Assembly (NCBI RefSeq): GCF_030272615.1
Contig: NC_081409.1
Location: 873,076,626-873,140,625, forward strand
DNA length: 64,000 nt
Source of the DNA: Cryptomeria japonica
Taxonomy: Eukaryota > Streptophyta > Pinopsida > Cupressales > Cupressaceae
Direction: 5' to 3'
The first letter of the stretch is position 1, and every line of letters starts with the position of its first letter. The notes beneath the pieces are model-generated. The model worked only from the letters and a program-made list of their open reading frames with translations, had not been told where the DNA came from and ran no database searches. A program made the translations under genes and the position numbers. Below, one piece after another: positions 10,325 to 20,420 of the stretch.

Positions 10325-11348
10325 TTATGGGAATCTATAGGTAGGGTGGCCCAACTTTTGACAGTTATAGCACTTCATGGTTGAGAAGTAGGACCCTCTC
10401 CCTAGTCCATTAGATCTACCCCTACTTGAGTTGCTTGATCCCTTACCCCTATAGTTGGGTTTGCTTTGACAATCCCCACTTTTCTCTATAAGTTTAGACT
10501 CTCCTTGGGATCGTTGATCTATGTTCCTTCCCCCAAAACTACCCCTATGGCCTCTACCATCTCTTTCCCTACCTCTTCCTCTGTTATTTGGTTCTTGATT
10601 TCTCCTAGCTTTCTCTTCCACCTTAAGTGCTAGTTGATAACACTTCTATACTATTTGTGGGTATAACAAGCTCATCTCTTCCTGGATGTTCCATCTTAAC
10701 CCATTCAAGTACCTTGCCACTTTTATACTCTCATCCTCTACTACTCTGGATCTCATGCATAGTTTTTGAAACTCCGTAGTGTAGCTACTGACATCTAGGT
10801 CTTTGTCTCAAATTTGGTCTTTTCCTATGAAGTTGTACTTCATAGTCTTCAGGAAGGTAGGTTTCTTTTATTTTGGCTACCATTGCTTTCCAGGTGGCTA
10901 TTCATTTCTTACCTTCTTTCACCCTTTCCTCTTGGATGAACTTCCACCAAGTTAAGGCTACCCCTCTCAACCTTGATTTTGCTACCTTAACCTTTTGTGC
11001 TTCTGTTACTCCATCACATTCAAAATGGTTTTCTAGACCTTCAAGCCACTCTATAAGAGCATTTGGATCCATCTTCCCATTGAAAAGAGCCACTCCCTCT
11101 AAGTTTTTACCACTCATAGCTCTCAAGGCTTTCAAGAATGGTTCTTGCTCAATGACAGGGTCACGCATGGGGACCTTGTCCTCTATTGCCATCATTTTAC
11201 CATGATCTCCAACCTTATCATGGACTTCTTCAGTTTTGACTTCTACTTCAGCTAGTATGATTGCTAGTTGATCTAATCTTTCTCCGAGTGCCCTATTTTC
11301 CTCTTCTTGGTCTTCAACCTTCTTGGATAATTCAGCATTAGTCACCAT
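10325..11348 (-). pseudogene. element D Gag with coiled-coil N-terminus and zinc knuckle
   Basis: The N-terminal piece (11348-10902) starts MVTNAELSKKVEDQEEENR, a likely coiled coil, and continues into a retrotrans_gag domain (FNGKMDPNALIEWLEGLENHF, later LTWWKF). After a broken stretch, the C-terminal piece (10621-10325) is rich in Arg, Gly and Ser, as in RNA-binding Gag tails. It ends in a zinc knuckle CYNCQKLGHPTYRFP, where the last Cys is replaced by Phe. Gag would package element RNA. The start is just inside the primer-binding site, which supports it. Stops and shifts make this copy inactive. Confidence 0.85.
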
Positions 11349-11385
11349 GTTTTCCTAATGTTCCTTTCCTCCTGAATCTTTTGTT

Positions 11386-11398
11386 GGCTCTGATACCA
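11386..11398 (-). promoter_or_regulatory. primer-binding site of element D
   Basis: The minus strand reads TGGTATCAGAGCC three bases from the LTR end (CCCTATCA). This is a perfect complement of the initiator tRNA-Met 3' end over 12 bases. Confidence 0.85.
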
Positions 11399-11401
11399 CT
11401 A

Positions 11402-13547
11402 TGATAGGGAGATTGCTAGGTAAGTGCTCAAAAGGCCAATTTTGGTCAAGAAGTTACAAAAGGAAACAAAATTATTGTTTATGTCTACTCCTTATGTTGG
11501 CCAATATCAAGATTAGTTGTAATAGTCAAGTCTCTCTACAAGCCTTCACAAATAACCTCCCTTTTTGGTGATAGCTCACACCCATGCTCAAACCTACTCC
11601 AATTTCTCACTCCACCCATGTAAACATTCTCAAACCCTTTTCTTTTGACATTCAACCCTCTATTTTAGAGTGCATTAGGAGTCTTCAACATGGACATGTA
11701 GGGTAACAAGATTTACTCAAGGTTTTGGCAATCAAACTTAGTTTAAGGCCCATAGACTTTGGCTTAATCAACTCACCAACCAAGGGTCAAAAACTTCAAC
11801 TGAGGCTATGCATTGTCCAAGGTCCTATTTTTTATTCGTTTCACTATTTTAAAATGACCACACAAAGTCTCATGAGCCCCAAACTCCTCCTTGCAATCAG
11901 GTTCTAAAAAGTGTGTGTTATGCAGTCAAAGGGCTACTAGCTCATGGAGGCCTAATTGGCACCTTTTTGCTCACCCTACCCAATGATGGGCTTCTTGACC
12001 ATGGAAGATGTTTTGGATATTGTGGAGTAGGTCTTAGAAAAGATATTTTTATGGTCTTAGGCTTCCTCAACCTAGTTTAGTGACTGTCCACAAATTTAGG
12101 CTTAAACATAGGGTTTAGTGAGGGTTTGGATGCTTCCACCATGGATTCCTTTCACCAAGCTTGATTCAAACTCCCACACTGATAGGAGACCTCTTCCATA
12201 GTAAATTAAAGCTACCCCTACCTTTTATTGACAAGCATTATGCCAAACACTTGGCAAGCCACTAAGAAAAATAGTAAAATTGTCACTGTCACAGTCAAAA
12301 TGCTGCCCTTTTACCAGTCAGCAGTTATTACACCTTTGGACCTGCATAACAAAAGAAGTGGAACTATAAATACACCTCAAAGAGGTCTAAAAGCACTTGT
12401 GAAACCTCCTATTACATAGTCTTCATAGTTACAAGGCTTGGATTATGCTTTTGAAGCATTCCTTGAGCAATTTGGCAACACAGTTCACAAAAATAGTGAA
12501 CTCACTGTTTTGTTTACAAAATGAGAATGTTCAATAAGAATAAGGTATTCTAATAGACCAAGATGATTCTCAAAACTCTTGGCCATATGTCCAAACCTCT
12601 GCCTCATACATTTCTTCACTCCAAATTTCTTTTGGGTGCAAATCTTGAGTTTTTGATCTTGCTACTAGCCAAGTAATAATACTTGCCTAGTATTCACTCA
12701 AGTCCTCCTTCCAAACAAAATTTTGACACAACGAGAAGTATATGTACACTGTATACATGAGTAACAACTTGAATAAATCCATATTCTAGGATCCCAGACC
12801 TGGATTAGTCAAGTGGTGGCATTTTGGAACTTCAAACCCTTGATAGGGCAGTGAGCACACAAAAGTAGAATAATTTTGTATAAAAAAATTGCCAAAGGAA
12901 ACTAGAATAAAAAAAAAATTAGAAAAAATTGTACAACTATTTTTCACATTTTCCCAAAGGTATAGTATGGAGTATGAAGCTACAGTATGAACTGTTACAC
13001 CAAAGGAGAAAAAAACAGTGAATAAAGCCAAAATGTCATGATTTTTATTAGGAAACTCTTGGTCATACAATCACCAACCCTCTTCAAGGAAAAGAGAGGT
13101 CTTTTTATACTCCAAAAATTTAGTTATCAAGCCTATTACGTACATGAGGATTCCACAACTTTATTTTGCAAGAAAAGTAAAAAAATTGACAACTTTTACA
13201 AGCCCAATGACAACATTTCTTGTTCCAAAAGACATTTTTGACAATCTAACCTTATCAACTTGTACAAACACCCTAGACATGCTTAAAAACACTTATCAAA
13301 CATGTTTCAATGCTTTGGAAAGCATTAGAAGACCTTTTTGGCAATTTTGCACTTTTTTGCCAAAAATTGTCAACTCAAAGCCTGAAAGGCAAAACTTGAC
13401 CTCTTGAACCCAAAACAAGATCAAAACCACTAAACATGACACACAAAAACCTAAAACAACATTATAAACTTGAGACAAGATATTACAAACATGAAAGATT
13501 AAATACTCAAAAAGAAGAGTTTTGCTCAACTAGGTGTTCCTGCACCA
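11402..13547 (-). repeat. 5' LTR of element D (about 2.15 kb)
   Basis: Partner of 7844-9967, with the same TGATAGGGAGATT and CCTGCACCA ends on the plus strand. High similarity between the two LTRs suggests D is younger than its host element C, as the nesting requires. Confidence 0.9.
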
Positions 13548-13762
13548 TGAGGCCTTCCTTCGTTCATATTTCTTTTAGCATGTTCTTTTATCTCTACTTG
13601 GAGAGGAATTTTTTCCCACTGGGTTTTCTCCTCTTTCTTGATTTCATATAGATTTCATTGTATTTGGGTACCTGATCAGGCCTTGTTGTTGAGACCCATC
13701 TTTCCTACTTTCAGTAGTTGTTCTAGGTTTTAGCTTCTCCCCACATCTAGCTTACGGTAGGG
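13548..13762 (+). other. 3' untranslated end of copia C
   Basis: This stretch rejoins 7843 when element D is removed. It holds no coding frame. It ends with CTTACGGTAGGG directly before the TGTTAG start of the C 3' LTR, a weak purine tract. Confidence 0.7.
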
Positions 13763-13937
13763 TGTTAGATTAATCAATTATTTAATTGATTAATTAAACA
13801 TTTGTATAATTAAAAAAGTTCCCTTTATCTCTTTTACACTTAAGCTAACATTAGGTGCATAATAATTAATTCTTTTATTGATTATTATGTGCAAGCCTAG
13901 GGTTTTCCCTTTTAGGGTTTCTTGACCTATTAGAGGT
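13763..13937 (+). repeat. first half of the 3' LTR of copia C
   Basis: It starts TGTTAGATTAATC and matches 6500-6677. It is cut after TATTAGAGGT by element E; the remainder continues at 21624. GAGGT (13933-13937) is one half of the E target duplication. Confidence 0.85.
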
Positions 13938-14109
13938 TGTAGCATCCTAAAATTGTGACACTTGCAATTTCAACTGCATTTCGGTCTTCATGATGGCGAC
14001 GCAACACGGAACCTGAATGGAGACCCTGAAACTTGCTCACGACACCAAAAACTGTATTTTTCAAGCACCCTGGCCTGATCCTCCTTGCACCCTGCTGTCT
14101 TGGGAGGTG

Positions 14110-14167
14110 GGACCAGAGCGCTCAGTGCCCTGGTCCTTCAGGACCAGGGTGCCCAGTGCCCTGGTCC
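14110..14167 (+). repeat. tandem GC-rich hairpin units in the E 5' LTR
   Basis: Two units of period 31 lie here. The second has perfect 9-base arms, GGACCAGGG (14141-14149) and CCCTGGTCC (14159-14167). The first (14110-14136) has the same arms with one mismatch. The 3' LTR of the same element has a single unit at about 20592-20619, and H has three at 62552-62640. The composition contrasts with the AT-rich element. Confidence 0.8.
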
Positions 14168-14290
14168 CTAGCCCTATTTTGGGCCCGGTCTCCTATGGGG
14201 CTTCGGGTCTTTTTGTTTGCAATTTGGAAAATAACATTTCCTGGTTGGCCTAAGGTCGAGAAAATCAGTCTTTTAACCCTAATTGGCAAT

Positions 14291-14298
14291 TATATAAA
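14291..14298 (+). promoter_or_regulatory. TATA box of the E 5' LTR
   Basis: TATATAAA is conserved in the other LTR at 20743-20750. It would place the transcript start near 14325, in front of the ATTCAAGC repeats. Confidence 0.5.
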
Positions 14299-15180
14299 CT
14301 ACATTTTCCTCTCTCATTTGGATAGAGGATGAAAAAGGTGAAAGCGATATTCAAACATTCAAGCATTCAAGCATTCAAGCATTCAAACATTCCTTCAAGC
14401 AATTGATCATTCCAAGTCTCCATTCAAGGCTAAGTGTTGCATTCAAGACAAGGATTCAACAATTGAAGAGGAGATCACATACTACAACATACAACATACA
14501 ACAAACAAAAACATCTATACCTTCGCACATAAGGATACAAACATCCTTACAACAAGGTATTAGTACTTGTTTTACATTACAATCATTTACATTTACAACA
14601 TTTCTCATTTCTTGGTTAATTCCAAAACCGGGGTTTGACCTAAAGGCAAACCCCTAATCCCTAACCCCCCAATCATCTTCGCTTTTCTATGTGTAGGTTG
14701 CAGGTACGTGGCTGAAATTGAAGATCTGGAATCCTTGTGCAGAGACGAACAGATCCCCCTTCGTTTCGCGGATTTTTCGGAGGACTGTGTGCACGCCGGG
14801 CGCCATCATCCCGTCAACTTTTGCTCAAATTTGCAGGACAGCATCGTATCGACATTTTACTACTAATTCCAGGTCCGCAGCTTCATCCTATATCCCTATC
14901 TCAGTTTATAAGTGAATCTTTCTCACTTTCTATGCATTCCTAGCTTGATCATTCTATCTACATTCTTTACAAAAGAGGGTAGCCTTGCTGTCTTAACCCT
15001 TGAAACTCATTTAGAATCCAATCTTGCATTGTGTGGGATTGGATCTTGTGAGTTTCAACCCCTCTTTTGAATGTAAAGTCTCCCTAAGTGAAAACCATCA
15101 ACCCTAGTAACCTCCCTTCTCTCTCCTTGGAGTTGGAAGAGGGGAGAGCAACTAGGGTTCGATCATTTTTCCACTTTACA

Positions 15181-16347
15181 TTTTGGTGAACCCGATGTGA
15201 ACATCCTTTCTGATTATTCATGGTTAGATTTGAAAATTTGATTCCTTGATTACATTTCCATGTTTGATCTTTTGCAAATTTTAGAGGTTGATTGCATAAA
15301 AACCCTAAAATTTCTTTTTTGAACTTGTGAAATATTTAATTGTTAATGCTTGTTACAGATCTACCCTTCTATTGCAAATTAACAATTCATATCTGTGCTT
15401 TAATTTTGAAAATTAAGTGGTTAAGTGTCAAAACCCTAATTTTTGAAACCCTCTTGATTCAACTTTTGTCCGACAATTTCACTGATCAAAACATCTCCAA
15501 ATTGGCTGTAACATTTTTTCTGAAATTTCGGGAGCAAGATCTTACTGTATTTTCCTGCTAAAATCCAGAATTTTGGCTGATTTTATCAAATCTAACACTT
15601 TCAAAATTACAGTCAAAGTTGGTCTTGTGATTGCTTGGTTTAGGGCTTCTAATCATTTAAAAATTGTTGAAATTGAAATTTTGTGTCAAAATTGTGTTCC
15701 TACTGTCCTAAATCTGAAAAGTGTGTTTGCATTCATTCGAAATTTCAGTGCTTTATTCAAATTCTTGCAATTTGTGACTTTTGAAATTAAATGCTTAATT
15801 ACAACAACTTTGATTTCCGCTTTCAAAATTGAATTTTGCGTGAAATTGAGTCCACTTTTAAATTTCAAAACTTGCATTGCCTTTGGTATTCCCTCTAAAA
15901 TCATAAAATTCAAAATTTCAGTTTCCCTCTCTTTTTCAAAATTCAAATTTTGCATTTTCTGACAATCTGGGTAGGGTTCAATTTTGAGATTGCAAACTTT
16001 AATTTGGCCTATCTACAGATCGTAAAATCACTCAATTTTTTCAGGTTAGCTTTAAAATCATCATAACTTTCATCCCTACAAATTTCGAAAAAAGTTGCGA
16101 GGACCGTGTGCACTCCGAGCGCCACGGTCCCTGACATTTTTTCCGAAATTTCAGGAGATTGTCGTGATTGCATTTAACAGCTTAAATCTAGAAGATTGGC
16201 TGATTTTACTGAAATTTGCTACCTCTAAATTCAAAATCTTCTCTCTCTCTCTAGTGCATGAGTTTTACAACAATAAGCCCTACTTACACTATTCCCGTTA
16301 GATGAAGCCATAGAATTAAGTCTTTCCGAGGTTTAATTACCGAGGAG
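15181..16347 (+). other. leader of element E, with primer-binding candidate and foldback module
   Basis: TGGTGAACCCGATGTGAAC at 15184-15202 begins with TGG a few bases after the LTR and is the likely primer-binding site; I cannot name the tRNA. The rest is AT-rich, with many AAATTTTGA-like phrases and no coherent frame. A strong inverted repeat lies at 16080-16151. Confidence 0.6.
16080..16151 (+). repeat. foldback module with GC-rich core in the E leader
   Basis: The core arms GGACCGTG (16101-16108) and CACGGTCC (16123-16130) pair perfectly around a 14-base loop. Outside them AAATTTCGAAAAAA pairs with TTTTTTCCGAAATTT after a small internal bulge, giving an imperfect hairpin of about 72 bases. 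Related modules occur in both E LTRs (about 14782 and 21220) and in element H (about 63320-63396). Confidence 0.8.
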
Positions 16348-17040
16348 ATGGAGCCTAATTTGAATAGTCTTTTTAACGAGGACATGGGTAATTCCTCTAA
16401 TCCTCCTAATGATGAAGAAGCTCTCCATGAGGTTTCTGTAGAACAACTTGCGAAATTGGATAATCAATTTGACGATTTTCGACAATGGATGTCTCAAGAA
16501 TACCCCGATAGTCAAGCTCTTCCTTTAATTGAGGGTCTAAAATGTATGCTTCAAAATGACAAGAATGGAATTGATATTTTGCGTGGTATTGCACACATTG
16601 TGGATTCGAATGTGATGCCTATAAAGAGTTGTGCTGAAAATTTAGGCTATACACAACCTCCCACTCAAGTCAATCATTCTATTCCTTTGACAACTTCTAT
16701 TGCTAGCATACCTACCTTTACATCAAACATAATGGCTACTTCTATACAAGACATTCTGCCTATGATTACCAGTCATGGGGGCAATCCTTCTTCTTCAATT
16801 AACCCTCTTCCTTCATTTAATCTGACTTCTTCATTCATTTCTTCAATGAGTGTTCCTATTACATCTCCACAAATGAACATGACTCAAGGGGGCAATTCAT
16901 TCAACCATTCCATTCCTCCTTGTAGTGTTCCTCCTTTCCAATCCTCTCCTATGACTAACTATCATAGTGTTCCGCCACCTTACTCTTTACCTTCTTTCAA
17001 TAACATAACACCTCCATCTCCTCTAACACATCTAATATGA
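16348..17040 (+). pseudogene. element E polyprotein, N-terminal region
   Basis: This open stretch of 230 codons starts MEPNLNSLFNEDMGNSS and gives an acidic N-terminus with EVSVEQLAKLDNQFDDF, followed by a Ser, Thr and Pro-rich low-complexity part. It is the N-terminal part of the E Gag. A frame change near 17030 separates it from the retrotrans_gag domain. No known domain is recognised in this part. The start follows the leader directly and is the first Met of the frame. Confidence 0.6.
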
Positions 17041-18614
17041 ATCCTTCGACTGAAGCGACCATTAACAATCTTGCACAAACTGCCTCTTCTTTACAGCAAC
17101 AAATTGCCTCTATGAATCAATCTAAGTTTAGTGTGCCCACATTTGATGTTGTGAGCCCACTTTCTCTTGATATTGTTTGAGCTATCCCTCCTAAACATGT
17201 TGAAATCCCGCATTTGGAGCTTTATAATGGTAAAGGTGATCCTCTAACACATGTTAAGACTTTTCAAACAATATGTACCGATTTTGCTTATGACCAAAGG
17301 TTGCTTGCAAAACTGTTTATTAGAACATTAAGAGACAAAGCCCTACAATGGTATTGCTTGTTGCCTTCTTATTCTATTACTTCTTTCGAACAACTTGCAA
17401 ATGCTTTCATTCAACAATTTCAAAACAATATAAGTCCTAAAGTTACTTTGATTGATTTAATGCATTGTAATCAAGGTGTTAAAGAAAAAGTGACTGATTT
17501 CATTGGTAGATATAAGCATTTGTATGCTCAAATTTCTTTTCCAGTGCCTGACAATGATATTCAAAGAATCTTTATTTCTAATTTACAAAAAGATATTCGA
17601 GACAAACTTCTGTTTTCTGAGTTTACTTCTTTCCAACAGTTGTGTGCAACTCTTCACAATTATCAACTGACTGTGAGTCAAATGGAACAATCACATCCTA
17701 TGGCTCCGAGTGATAAGGGTGATAGCAATCAACAACCATTTGGAAAGTTTAAACCGAATAGAGATTCCATCAAATTCAATGAAAACATCATCAACAACAA
17801 TGTGAATGCAGCATCAGGTGTGCCTCCTATTTCTAAGTTTTTCAAGAAAGAAAGAAAGTATACTCCTTTGAATGAATCATTGCATAGTATTATGAATAAG
17901 TTATTGGAACAAAATGTGCTTACTCTTCCTCCTATAAGGCAAATTGATCCTGCAAAGATTAATTCACCTTATTTTGATAACAAATCTTTTTGTCAATTTC
18001 ATCGTCAACCTGGGCATGATACTGAAAAATGTTTTTCTTTAAAGGGTAAAATTCAAGATTTGATTGATAATAATACTATCTCTGTCTCTGGAGTGAATGA
18101 TAAAGGCAACACATCTGTAGCTCCTCCTAACCAAAATCTTCAGATTTTTACTGATCCATTACCTTCTCATACCTCTAATGCGATTGAGGCTAATGATTCC
18201 TCTTTCTCATCTGATGGTCTTGTGTCTATGACTCCGAATGTGATTAACTTTGTAGAGCAGCAAGAAAACCCTAAAGAACCTTCCATCACATTTGATTCTA
18301 GTGAAACTATCAGGGCACCCGATGGTCCTTTATACATAGTTGCAAAAGTTAAAGATACACCTTGCCGTGGAGTGCTTATTGACCCTTCTTGCATGGTTAA
18401 TGTTATTACCGAAGAATTTCTTTTTACTTTGCAATTGAATCAAGTGATCTATGACAAAACAGATGTGATTGTGAAATTATTTGATGCATTTTCTTCTCCT
18501 ACAATTGGTTCTATTACATTACCTATTGAGGTCCATAACAAATCCCTTGATGTGATCTTTGCTATTATTCCTTCATCCGAACAATTTCGTGTGAAGCTTG
18601 GCTATCTTCCATGA
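17037..18614 (+). pseudogene. element E Gag core, zinc knuckle and protease-like domain
   Basis: After a TGA at 17178-17180 the frame is open for 466 codons from 17214. It has a retrotrans_gag domain (ELYNGKGDPLTHVKTFQ, RDKALQWYCLLP, later FEQLANAFIQQF) at about residues 1-110. A Cys-X2-His-X4-His-X4-Cys knuckle (CQFHRQPGHDTEKC) lies near residue 265. A protease-like domain follows at about 365-466: ETIRAPDGPLYIVAKV, then GVLIDPSCMVNVITEEF. The active-site triad is Asp-Pro-Ser rather than Asp-Thr/Ser-Gly, so catalysis is doubtful. The open stretch ends at 18614, apparently through a one-base loss in the LGYP-type motif. Element F carries the same knuckle and protease type. Confidence 0.8.
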
Positions 18615-19672
18615 AAGCTATTGCTTCTCCTATTCATAAGTGTTTGAAATTTCCCCATAATGGTGAAGTTGTTACTATCAATCATAGTCTCTTTAAACCA
18701 GCTGAAAGAACTTCTAGTGTTCCTATTGATTACTTTTGGCCTAAACAATTCCAATCCCTTCCTCCGTGAAGTGATCATCTTTTCAAATCTTATCAAAAGT
18801 GGAAAACAGATATGATCCTATCTCTAAGCGAACCTAGAACACCTAAACTTGACATTCCTATCATTCTTGAGAAGGAAATTCTTCCTTTGAAAGATAAAAC
18901 TAATATCTTTCCTCAAGAAGATTCCCCGCCCATTCCTATGGATGTGACTATGTCTATGCCTAATAAACTTTCTAAAAGTAGACCTATACCTCCTCGTCAT
19001 GATGGACTTGGTCTTCTTCCTAAACCAAAAATTCCTCCTTTATATGGAGCAGTTCCTCCTCCTTCCTTCTATAGCAAGAAGAGACCTTCTTCTTCTCCTA
19101 TTTTCCAGCCTAAGAGACCACAACCTAAATACCCAAGTGATAAGGATGAGAACATTCCTCCTCCTCAATCTTCTCCACTTCCTACTAAGACTAGATGAAA
19201 TCATTCTGCATGCGAGCGCCGATGAAAGCGTCGTCTTAGAGCTCAAGCAGCTGCTTCTCAAACTTCGCAATCTCCAAAAACACCTTCAACAAGCATTATT
19301 CCATTTTCTCCAAAATCTCCTAAACATAAGATGCATGATGATCTTGATCCTGTGCGAGTTAAAGATCCTATTTTTATAAATCTTGATGATGCTATAGATG
19401 AAAATGTTATTCATGATGAACATGTTACTCCTCTTGCTTCTGATAGTGAATATGAACTTTTTGATATTGATAACCATTTATCTAATGAATTTTCTAAAGC
19501 ACTTATCCTAGCTCCTAGACAAGAACAACGTGGCTTGGAACATGAACATAGCCCTTGTTTGGATCTTGTGATAGCTCCATCTGCTGTGTTGAATGTTCCT
19601 CCTCTAGCATGTTTGCTGCCTTCCCGAAACATTGATCAGCAAGATCGGGGGGTAGATGACGTGCTAGACTAG
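18611..19672 (+). pseudogene. element E polyprotein, Pro-rich and acidic C-terminal extension
   Basis: In one frame the coding sense continues from the end of the protease (KAIASPIHKCLKFPHNGEV) through a Pro-rich part (18812-19198, with PPLYGAVPPPSFY), a short basic part around 19200-19260 and an acidic end (19331-19672, with DLDPVRVKDPIFINLDD). It ends at a TAG at 19670-19672. The in-frame interruptions are TGA codons at 18767, at about 19196 and near 19224. The extension has no polymerase or integrase motif. Its function is unknown; the basic and acidic blocks would fit a nucleic-acid-binding or assembly role. Confidence 0.6.
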
Positions 19673-20407
19673 TTACATTAGCATAGCAAATTCTCTCCTC
19701 CTCTCTTTTGTTACTTCTTCTATATGTTATTCTCATTCTTCTATTTGTTGTCCTTAGTGTTGTCTACTTGAGGACAATGCAAAACATTGAGATCTCTTTT
19801 GGTCTCTCTCATGTTGACTCAAAAGACACATGTGTTCCCTTCTTCTAGGTGACCTTCCTTGATTGGGGAATGAAGAACAATTATGCATACATACATATGA
19901 TATATATACATGACTTATCATACAGCATGCTAACCCCGAGGAAAGCGAAGTCACCTTGTGATTCATGTTTTATGTCTATTATCCTTGGGTTTATCTCACA
20001 CTTGGGGGCTAAATCTTTGTGATAACGTGCTCCTTTCCCTTCTCATTTCTTATGTGTATCACTACGTTAAAACAATCACCCCCGTTGAGGCATGTGCGAT
20101 CGCTTTAATGTAGGGGGGCATACACCCCGTCTATCCCTTCAGGATACTTGAAAATTTCTTGGCGAACTTAGCTTTGCCTTGAAAATTTTTGGTATTTCTC
20201 TTGCATGACTCATAGTGAGGGAACCTTACTACTGACAGTCATGGTTCTCCTTCATGATCTTCCCTTTTACTTTGTCAATCGAAGTCGTAAGATCCTTAGT
20301 CCACTGGGGGCTTGGTGTGTCTTGCCTCCTTGACGTGGTGAAAGTCTTTCAATGTCATTTCCTTGTACTTTACCGGAAGTATGAGCGTACGCCTATACTC
20401 CCGCTAA
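19673..20407 (+). other. 3' untranslated region of element E
   Basis: This region of about 730 bases has no convincing frame. It includes a polypyrimidine-rich start, a TATATATA-like run near 19900 and a block repeating the phrase for a CACTTGGGGGCTAAAT-type purine tract at about 19992-20012, an apparent second tract upstream of the main one. Confidence 0.5.
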
Positions 20408-20420
20408 AGTGGGGGCTAAA
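20407..20420 (+). promoter_or_regulatory. polypurine tract of element E
   Basis: AAGTGGGGGCTAAA lies directly before the TGTAGCGTCC start of the 3' LTR. The same tract on the minus strand marks element H (63738-63752). Confidence 0.8.

Larger units (their letters stand above)
7844..13547 (-). mobile_element. Ty3-type gag-protease-only retrotransposon D, complete with both LTRs
   Basis: Two long direct repeats (7844-9967 and 11402-13547) flank a 1.4-kb interior. The primer-binding site is next to the right repeat and the purine tract next to the left repeat, both on the minus strand. The same five bases TGAGG occur just outside both ends (7839-7843 and 13548-13552), a perfect target duplication. 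The interior encodes a gag, a partial protease and a short tail that looks like the end of a Ty3 pol. No reverse transcriptase or integrase core is present. Removing D and one TGAGG rejoins the 3' untranslated region of copia C. Confidence 0.9.
13938..15180 (+). repeat. 5' LTR of element E
   Basis: It carries a TATA box (TATATAAA, 14291-14298), a run of ATTCAAGC repeats (about 14350-14395), two GC-rich hairpins (14110-14136 and 14141-14167) and a GC-rich foldback copy at about 14782-14812. It is about 45 bases longer than its partner. Most of the difference is one extra 31-bp hairpin unit and about 15 bases in an ACAACATAC run. Confidence 0.9.

Noticed and set aside
14017-14332. Open frames in the E LTR
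   Set aside because: The same sequence recurs in the other E LTR; frames are short, overlap in two phases and cross the hairpin units. LTRs rarely encode proteins.
15573-15962. 129-codon Phe and Lys-rich frame in the E leader
   Set aside because: AT-rich leader sequence with an antisense frame of similar size; no motif and no start context.
19040-19270. Arg and Ser-rich antisense frame
   Set aside because: Reverse complement of the Pro-rich E tail; low complexity.
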